Origin: Pseudomonas syringae
GTDB lineage: Bacteria > Pseudomonadota > Gammaproteobacteria > Pseudomonadales > Pseudomonadaceae
DNA length: 36,098 bases
Direction: 5' to 3'
Assembly (NCBI RefSeq): GCF_001698815.1
Contig: NZ_LGSI01000038.1
Span: 1 to 36,098 of the forward strand
Below the pieces are notes generated by a model. That model worked only from the letters and a program-made list of their open reading frames with translations, was not told the DNA's origin and did no database searches. Below are positions 32,662-36,098 of this stretch, one piece after another (position 1 is the stretch's first letter; the number at the start of each line of letters is the position of its first letter). The translations under genes and the position numbers were made by a program.

Positions 32662-32880
32662 TTGGAAAACCCGACGGTGATCGGCTTTGGGCAGGACGAG
32701 CAAGGCCACTGGATCGCCATGCTGTCCTGCGGCCACACTCAGCACCTGAGGCACCAGCCGCCATGGCAGTCCCGAGCCTGGGTTCTCGATCCGGCGCAAC
32801 GCGCGCAAAAAATAGGCCAAAGCTTTCGCTGTGGCTGGTGTGCGCAGAGGCCGGATGACGATAATCTTACGCCCCGTTGA
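32662..32880 (+). CDS. DUF3565 family protein
   Basis: A short protein with the DUF3565 pattern: VIGFGQDEQGHWIAMLSCGH, TQHLRHQPPWQSRAWVLD, and a final FRCGWC. The Cys/His arrangement (Cys-Gly-His-x2-His, later Cys-x2-Cys) suggests zinc binding; function unknown. The start is uncertain: the frame is open from an ATG at 32539, which would overlap the slyD-like gene, while TTG at 32662 or GTG at 32677 give the usual family length of about 65-72 residues. It is divergent from slyD. Confidence 0.7.
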   Translation: MENPTVIGFGQDEQGHWIAMLSCGHTQHLRHQPPWQSRAWVLDPAQRAQKIGQSFRCGWCAQRPDDDNLTPR

Positions 32881-32967
32881 GACGCTGCGATTCGACAGCG
32901 CCCTGCTTTTCCGGCCGACTGGCTGATCTTCGCCACGGCCCTTGTACTGCTCAAGCGAGAACCCTGA

Positions 32968-35058
32968 ATGCAGACTTTCTTTATTGCCCCCACAGACTTT
33001 GGTGTGGGTTTGACATCCATCAGCCTTGGGCTGGTGCGCACCCTTGAGCGTGCCGGGCTGAAAGTCGGCTTTTTCAAACCGATTGCGCAACCGCACCCCG
33101 GCGATCTGGGGCCGGAACGCTCCACCGAACTGGTGGCGCGCACCCACGGTTTGAAGCCGCCACGCCCGCTGGCTTTGTCCCATGTGGAACGCATGCTGGG
33201 CGATGGTCAGCTCGATGAACTGCTGGAAGAAATCATCGCCCTGTACCAACAGGCGGCTGTCGGCAAGGACGTGCTGATCGTCGAAGGCATGGTGCCAACC
33301 CGTCACGCCAGCTATGCGGCGCGAGTGAACCTGCACCTGGCGAAAAGCCTGGATGCCGAAGTGATCCTGGTGTCCACACCGGAAAACGAAGTGCTCAAGG
33401 AGCTGTCGGGCCGGGTCGAATTGCAGGCGCAGCTGTTTGGCGGCCCCAAGGACCCCAAGGTGCTCGGCGTGATTCTCAACAAGGTCCACACCGATGAAAC
33501 CATGGAGGCGTTCGCTGCCCGCCTGAAGGAACATTCGCCGTTGCTGCGCAGCGGTGATTTCCGCCTGCTGGGCTGCATCCCGTACCAAGCCGAGCTCAAC
33601 GCGCCGCGCACTCGCGATGTGGCCGAGCTGCTGGGCGCGCAAGTGATCAACGCGGGCGACTATGAACAGCGGCGCATGTCGAAAATCATTATCTGCGCGC
33701 GTACCGTGCTCAACACCGTGCAGCTGCTCAAGCCAGGCGTGTTGGTCGTAACTCCGGGTGATCGCGACGACATCATTCTCGCCGTCAGCCTTGCGGCCAT
33801 GAACGGAGTGCCGCTGGCCGGCCTGTTGCTGACCAGCGACACCGTCCCCGACCCACGCATTCTGGAACTGTGTCGAGGCGCCTTGCAGGCCGGTTTGCCA
33901 GTGTTGTCGGTAAGCACCGGTTCGTACGAAACCGCCACGCTGCTCAACCAGCTGAACAAAGAAATCCCCATCGATGACCGCGAACGCGCCGAGATCATTA
34001 CTGATTTTGTCGCCAGCCACCTCGACGCCAACTGGTTGCACCAGCGTTGCGGGACGCCGCGCGAGCTGCGTCTGTCGCCAGCGGTGTTTCGCTATCAGTT
34101 GATCCAGCGGGCGCAATCGGCCAACAAACGCATCGTCCTGCCTGAAGGCAGCGAGCCGCTGACCATTCAGGCGGCGGCGATCTGCCAGGCACGTGGCATC
34201 GCCCGCTGCGTGCTGCTCGCCAAACCCGAAGAAGTCCACGCAGTGGCCAAGGCGCAAGGCATCGAACTGCCGCCAGGGCTGGAAATTCTCGACCCGGATG
34301 TGATTCGCGAGCGCTACATCGCGCCCATGGTCGATCTGCGCAAAAGCAAAAGCCTGAACGCGCCGATGGCCGAGCAACAGCTGGAAGACACGGTGGTGAT
34401 CGGCACCATGATGCTGGCGCTCGATGAAGTCGACGGACTGGTTTCCGGCGTCATCCATTCCACTGCCAACACCATTCGCCCGGCCTTGCAGCTGATCAAG
34501 ACCGCGCCGGGCTGTACGCTGGTGTCTTCGGTGTTCTTCATGCTCTTTCCAGAGCAGGTCCTGATGTACGGCGACTGCATCATGAACCCGCACCCAACCG
34601 CCAGCGAACTGGCCGAAATCGCCTTGCAGAGCGCCGATTCCGCCCTGGCATTCGGCATTACGCCTCGGGTGGCGATGATCAGCTACTCCAGCGGCAACTC
34701 GGCCAGCGGTGAAGAAGTGGAAAAGGTGCGCGAAGCAACGCAACTGGCCCATGAAGCGAAACGCGATCTGCTGATCGACGGGCCGCTGCAATACGATGCT
34801 GCCGCCAACGAAAATGTCGCCCGGCAACTGGCGCCGGACAGCTCGGTGGCCGGTCGGGCGAACGTGTTCGTATTCCCCGACCTCAATACGGGCAACACGA
34901 CCTACAAGGCCGTGCAACGCAGCGCCGATTGCGTCAGTCTTGGGCCGATGCTGCAAGGTCTGCGCAAGCCGGTGAATGACTTGCCACGCGGTGCGCAGGT
35001 CGATGACATCGTCTACACCATCGCCCTGACCGCGATTCAGGCTGACACCCTTTCCTGA
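32968..35058 (+). CDS. pta: Phosphate acetyltransferase (long form)
   Basis: A 696-residue enzyme that interconverts acetyl-CoA and acetyl phosphate. The N-terminal third is a BioD-like P-loop domain (IAPTDFGVGLTSISLGLVRT), followed by a DRTGG domain (near 215-330), and the catalytic PTA domain from about 375 (RIVLPEGSEPLTIQAAAICQ, ALDEVDGLVSGVIHSTANTI, ISYSSGNSASGEEVEKV). GAGAACC lies before the ATG at 32968. In P. aeruginosa ackA lies next to pta; here only the DUF3565 gene fits in the gap, so acetate kinase must be encoded elsewhere. Confidence 0.95.
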   Translation: MQTFFIAPTDFGVGLTSISLGLVRTLERAGLKVGFFKPIAQPHPGDLGPERSTELVARTHGLKPPRPLALSHVERMLGDGQLDELLEEIIALYQQAAVGKDVLIVEGMVPTRHASYAARVNLHLAKSLDAEVILVSTPENEVLKELSGRVELQAQLFGGPKDPKVLGVILNKVHTDETMEAFAARLKEHSPLLRSGDFRLLGCIPYQAELNAPRTRDVAELLGAQVINAGDYEQRRMSKIIICARTVLNTVQLLKPGVLVVTPGDRDDIILAVSLAAMNGVPLAGLLLTSDTVPDPRILELCRGALQAGLPVLSVSTGSYETATLLNQLNKEIPIDDRERAEIITDFVASHLDANWLHQRCGTPRELRLSPAVFRYQLIQRAQSANKRIVLPEGSEPLTIQAAAICQARGIARCVLLAKPEEVHAVAKAQGIELPPGLEILDPDVIRERYIAPMVDLRKSKSLNAPMAEQQLEDTVVIGTMMLALDEVDGLVSGVIHSTANTIRPALQLIKTAPGCTLVSSVFFMLFPEQVLMYGDCIMNPHPTASELAEIALQSADSALAFGITPRVAMISYSSGNSASGEEVEKVREATQLAHEAKRDLLIDGPLQYDAAANENVARQLAPDSSVAGRANVFVFPDLNTGNTTYKAVQRSADCVSLGPMLQGLRKPVNDLPRGAQVDDIVYTIALTAIQADTLS

Positions 35059-35080
35059 CACACACATTCACCACACTGCA

Positions 35081-35108
35081 AATGCCGTCGGCGCAATCCG
35101 ACGGCATT
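35081..35108. terminator. Hairpin after pta
   Basis: AATGCCGTCGG / CCGACGGCATT, an 11-bp perfect stem with a 6-base loop, 22 bases after the pta stop. No T run, but the symmetry is strong. Confidence 0.65.
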
Positions 35109-35136
35109 CGAATACCTTTCTGGAGCCTGATCCGTC

Positions 35137-36042
35137 ATGGATTTTTTGCCTGCACCCTTGCGTGGCGTCATCGCCTCGCTGCTTTTGGCGCTGAACACTA
35201 TCGTTTTGTGCACGACGTTGTTCGTGGTCGCGCTCTTCAAATTCTGCCTGCCCTTCCCTGCCGCACAGCGCGTAACGGACTGGCTGATGAGTCACATCCA
35301 CGAAGCCTGGATCGGCAACAACAGCCGCTGGATGACTTTGCTGGGACATACCCGCTGGCACCTGAGCGGTCTTGAAGGCCTGGATTATCAACATTCCTAC
35401 CTGGTAACCAGTAACCATCAGAGCTGGGTCGACATCATGGTTCTGCAACATGTGCTGAACCGACGCATCCGCCCGCTGAAGTTTTTCCTCAAGCAGGAGC
35501 TGATCTGGGTGCCGGTGATTGGTCTGGCCTGGTGGGCGCTGGGCTTTCCGTTCATGAAGCGTTACTCCAAGGCTTATCTGGCCAAGCACCCGGAAAAGAA
35601 AGGCAAGGATCTGGCAACTACCCGGCGTACCTGTGCCAGGTTTCGTAACAATCCGGTAGGCATCTTCAACTTCGCCGAAGGCACGCGTTTTAACGAAGGC
35701 AAGCACGCGGCGCAGAGTTCACCGTTTCGCCATCTGCTCAAACCCAAGGCAGGCGGCATCGCCTTCGTGCTCGATGCCATGGGCGAACAGCTAGAATCGA
35801 TCATCAACGTGACCATCCACTATCCGGGCGGACGTCCGGGTTATTGGGATCTGCTGTGCGGCAATGTCAAAGAGGTGGTCGCACATTTCGAAGAAATCAA
35901 AATCCCGGCGCATTTCATCGGCAAGAACTACGACCAGGACGGCGAGTACCGCCTGGAATTCCAGCAGTGGATCAACAAGCTGTGGGAAGACAAGGATGCG
36001 TTGCTGGACCGGATGTACAGCGAGTATCCGCCGACTCGCTGA
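35137..36042 (+). CDS. Lysophospholipid acyltransferase family protein
   Basis: A 301-residue membrane acyltransferase of the PlsC-like group. A hydrophobic N-terminal stretch (near residues 8-42: GVIASLLLALNTIVLCTTLF) anchors it. The HX4D catalytic motif is SNHQSWVDIM, the substrate-binding motif is FNFAEGTRFN, and VLDAMGEQLESIINVTIHYP follows. It may acylate a lysophospholipid; the acceptor is unknown. ATG at 35137 has CTGGAG upstream with long spacing. It is the pta-downstream neighbour also in P. aeruginosa (PA0834). Confidence 0.88.
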   Translation: MDFLPAPLRGVIASLLLALNTIVLCTTLFVVALFKFCLPFPAAQRVTDWLMSHIHEAWIGNNSRWMTLLGHTRWHLSGLEGLDYQHSYLVTSNHQSWVDIMVLQHVLNRRIRPLKFFLKQELIWVPVIGLAWWALGFPFMKRYSKAYLAKHPEKKGKDLATTRRTCARFRNNPVGIFNFAEGTRFNEGKHAAQSSPFRHLLKPKAGGIAFVLDAMGEQLESIINVTIHYPGGRPGYWDLLCGNVKEVVAHFEEIKIPAHFIGKNYDQDGEYRLEFQQWINKLWEDKDALLDRMYSEYPPTR

Positions 36043-36063
36043 GCCTTGATTAAAATCCGACCC

Positions 36064-36098
36064 GTTGGAGCGAGGCTTGCCCGCGAATCAGGCGCCTC
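36064..36098. repeat. REP sequence, cut by window edge
   Basis: GTTGGAGCGAGGCTTGCCCG starts at 36064 after the same CCGACCC lead-in as at 16421. The following ATCAGGCGCCTC is the reverse complement of the GAGGCGCCTGAT inner part of the other REPINs, so the core is oriented differently. Confidence 0.8.

Noticed and set aside
32611..35067. An 818-codon open frame on the strand opposite pta
   Set aside because: It mirrors the codon pattern of pta, is rich in Gln/His/Arg as expected of an antisense frame in GC-rich DNA, and shows no domain or ribosome site.

Overview
The window reads as chromosomal DNA from a Pseudomonas of the P. fluorescens/P. putida lineage. The support is the gene content (ldh-pdhA-pdhB-E2 block, short LOV photoreceptor beside a LitR-like MerR regulator and folM/folE/folX, a slyD/gpx/pta neighbourhood, DUF3509, PsiE, LexA-controlled yebG), the GC-rich coding DNA, and REP/REPIN repeats built on GTTGGAGCGAGGCTTGCCCG. 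No tRNA, rRNA, CRISPR array or prophage was seen.

Layout: (1) 1-628, the 5' part of an IS110-family transposase cut by the window edge. (2) 629-5441, a ferric-siderophore uptake locus (TonB receptor, FecR, FecI, Fur-like box) interrupted by a divergent HPF/RaiA-like gene. (3) 5569-7152, DUF3509, psiE, SOS gene yebG, REPIN. (4) 7181-11503, leucine dehydrogenase plus a 2-oxoacid dehydrogenase E1alpha/E1beta/E2 operon. (5) 11694-13425, a SirB1/transglutaminase-like protein, a candidate sRNA, and an orphan protein behind a sigma28-like promoter. (6) 13560-16283, class II aldolase, alpha/beta hydrolase, SDR operon. (7) 16428-22249, REPIN, flavodoxin, then a light/pterin locus: LOV protein, LitR-like regulator, ABM membrane protein, folM-folE-folX, DUF1244. 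(8) 22242-25329, HopJ-like protein, trxB, peroxiredoxin, cysZ. (9) 25330-28740, an AT-richer accessory region described below. (10) 28939-36042, glycosyltransferase, old yellow enzyme, glutathione peroxidase, SlyD-like PPIase, DUF3565, pta, acyltransferase, then another REP copy at the edge.

The most unusual part is region 9. It holds two diverged copies of one module. Each copy has a cysZ 3' end with terminator (functional in copy 1, a roughly 20-codon remnant in copy 2), a palindrome GGCAAA-N2-TTTGCC, a near-perfect sigma54 -24/-12 promoter, one or two small unrecognised proteins sharing an ILKEAT-like N-terminal and a SEILxKxFExND C-terminal motif, and a convergent gene for a secreted FlhE-like protein under its own conserved promoter. 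The copy-1 FlhE-like gene carries a single-base frameshift. The arrangement suggests tandem duplication of a sigma54-controlled two-component locus whose function I cannot name.

Functional links elsewhere: FecI/FecR probably turn on the receptor under iron starvation; ldh feeds branched-chain 2-oxoacids toward the adjacent dehydrogenase complex; LOV plus LitR-like regulator probably place the pterin genes under light control; trxB and the peroxiredoxin are neighbouring redox genes. All function calls come from reading the translated sequence, not from a database search.
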